DNA of 14,513 bases from Candidatus Altimarinota bacterium. Lineage in GTDB: Bacteria > Patescibacteriota > Gracilibacteria > RBG-16-42-10. Positions within the stretch are counted from its first letter, which is position 1; the number at the start of each line of letters is the position of its first letter. The stretch is taken from NCBI GenBank assembly GCA_017984655.1, contig JAGNZB010000026.1, positions 1 to 14,513 on the forward strand, in the 5' to 3' direction. The translations under genes and the position numbers were made by a program. The notes beneath the pieces are model-generated. The model was not told the origin of the DNA. It saw only the letters and a list, made by a program, of their open reading frames with translations, and did not search any database. Below are positions 14,104 through 14,513 of the stretch, piece after piece.

Positions 14104-14150
14104 GTCACCCTGAACAACGTGAAGGACCTTGCCGAGTACCTCGGCAAGCA
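14104..14150. repeat. Palindromic intergenic repeat with a perfect 9-bp hairpin
   Basis: CTTGCCGAG (14128-14136), TAC, CTCGGCAAG (14140-14148). It is preceded by GTCACCCTGAAC and GTGAAGGACC, which resemble a widespread family of intergenic repeats beginning GTCA(C/T)(C/T)CTGA that I recall from many bacterial genomes. No T-tract follows in either direction, so it is not a standard terminator. It may be a hairpin repeat remnant. Confidence 0.6.
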
Positions 14151-14210
14151 GTCCCAATCTCCAAATCACCATAGAGCCCCATTTGTAATTTGTAATGTAT
14201 AATTTGTAAT

Positions 14211-14513
14211 TCAGTCACTCTCCACTTTTTCCAAAAACACCCGCCCCTCAAATCCCCCCCGGTCTGCCCGTTTCTTCTGTCTAGCAATTTCGATCTCTTC
14301 CCAACGCAAACCTTGGTCATTGGCAATCGCCATAAGAACTTCTAGCACATCAGCTAACTCGCCCGTAACCTCTTCGGGATTACGAGCAGCTAGCAGCTCC
14401 CCAATCTCTTCTCGCAGCTTATCACGCAAAGCATCAGGAAACTCAGCAGCTGCAAGCGTCCTATAAACTGGCCGCTCACCTTTGGCCTCAATCACTCCAG
14501 GAATCCCATCCCT
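14211..14513 (-). CDS. MazG-like nucleotide pyrophosphohydrolase, 5' end beyond window
   Basis: All-alpha NTP pyrophosphohydrolases of this type hydrolyse (d)NTPs or modified nucleotides to monophosphates, a house-cleaning role in the cytoplasm. 100 codons are visible. The frame is open to the edge and reads RDGIPGVIEAKGERPVYR, the usual beginning of the short family (typically VRDKIPEII...), so only a few residues are missing and the GTG at 14495 is not the true start. Metal-binding acidic motifs are present: KLREEIGELL and GELADVLEVL. The tail RGGFEGRVFLEKVESD is characteristic. It is often annotated as phosphoribosyl-ATP pyrophosphohydrolase-like, but no his genes are near, so a general housekeeping role is more likely. 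It is the only gene here ending in TGA, and a heptamer array follows the stop at once. Confidence 0.85.
   Translation of the reverse strand, partial: RDGIPGVIEAKGERPVYRTLAAAEFPDALRDKLREEIGELLAARNPEEVTGELADVLEVLMAIANDQGLRWEEIEIARQKKRADRGGFEGRVFLEKVESD

Larger units (their letters stand above)
13987..14210. repeat. Inverted-repeat element 2 bounded by ATTACAA heptamer arrays
   Basis: The left arm (13987-14022, plus strand) is ATTACAA, ATTACAA, ATTATAA, ATTACAA, then ATT and five G. The right arm (14210-14177, minus strand) is ATTACAA, ATTATAC, ATTACAA, ATTACAA, then AT and four G. It is the same plan as the element at 8384-8495, with about 154 bp inside that carry a second heptamer array and a palindromic repeat. 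The right arm begins directly after the TGA of the 14211 gene. Together with the pilB promoter it fills the gap 13872-14210; I see no gene there. Confidence 0.85.

Noticed and set aside
610..14513. TGA recoded to glycine as in some Gracilibacteria/Absconditabacteria
   Set aside because: Long genes contain no in-frame TGA at glycine sites, and the MazG-like gene ends properly at TGA.
1..14513. Search for a defence system, toxin-antitoxin pair or prophage
   Set aside because: No nuclease, methylase-restriction pair, integrase, recombinase or phage structural motif is visible in any frame.

Overview
The window is a compact stretch of bacterial chromosome that I would place, with moderate confidence, in the candidate phyla radiation (Patescibacteria). 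The reasons are short intergenic gaps, several small membrane or unknown proteins of a kind common in that group, an SLH protein next to a bactofilin, a RodZ with an Ig-like insert, and a near absence of Shine-Dalgarno motifs. The standard genetic code fits: long genes have no internal TGA, and one gene ends in TGA. No phage, IS transposase, CRISPR array, tRNA or rRNA is visible.

Layout. 1-1455 (minus): the 3'-truncated rRNA methyltransferase rlmE, and upstream of it an unknown single-pass membrane protein whose intrinsic terminator overlaps the rlmE start. 1542-3817 (plus): an apparent operon of SLH/multi-TM protein, bactofilin and diacylglycerol-kinase-like lipid kinase. 3822-4355 (minus): an unknown two-repeat protein. 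4426-6690 (plus): a bifunctional PBP1C-like peptidoglycan synthase. 6696-9030 (minus): radA, a 67-residue basic protein with its own terminator, a heptamer-repeat inverted-repeat element and a two-TM protein. 9020-10498 (minus): a membrane-anchored surface protein with two Ig/PKD-like domains and a degenerate SLH-like region. 10599-12202 (plus): a lipoprotein and RodZ. 12204-13871 (minus): a PilB/GspE-type ATPase. 13987-14210: a second heptamer-repeat inverted-repeat element. 14211-14513 (minus): a MazG-like NTP pyrophosphohydrolase running off the edge.

Theme. About half of the genes concern the cell envelope: wall synthesis (PBP), the shape and cytoskeletal factors RodZ and bactofilin, lipid phosphorylation, SLH and PKD surface proteins, a lipoprotein and pilus or secretion assembly. 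The rest is housekeeping (RlmE, RadA, MazG-like). Predicted promoters sit about 15-30 nt upstream of the chosen starts, and leaders lack Shine-Dalgarno motifs, so initiation on short leaders is likely.

Most unusual are two intergenic elements (8384-8495 and 13987-14210). Each is bounded by inverted arrays of four ATTACAA-type heptamers ending in a G-run that faces inward. The two arms differ in unit order, and by this criterion the two elements lie in opposite orientation. Each abuts the stop codon of a minus-strand gene. I did not find convincing evidence for a novel multi-gene system.
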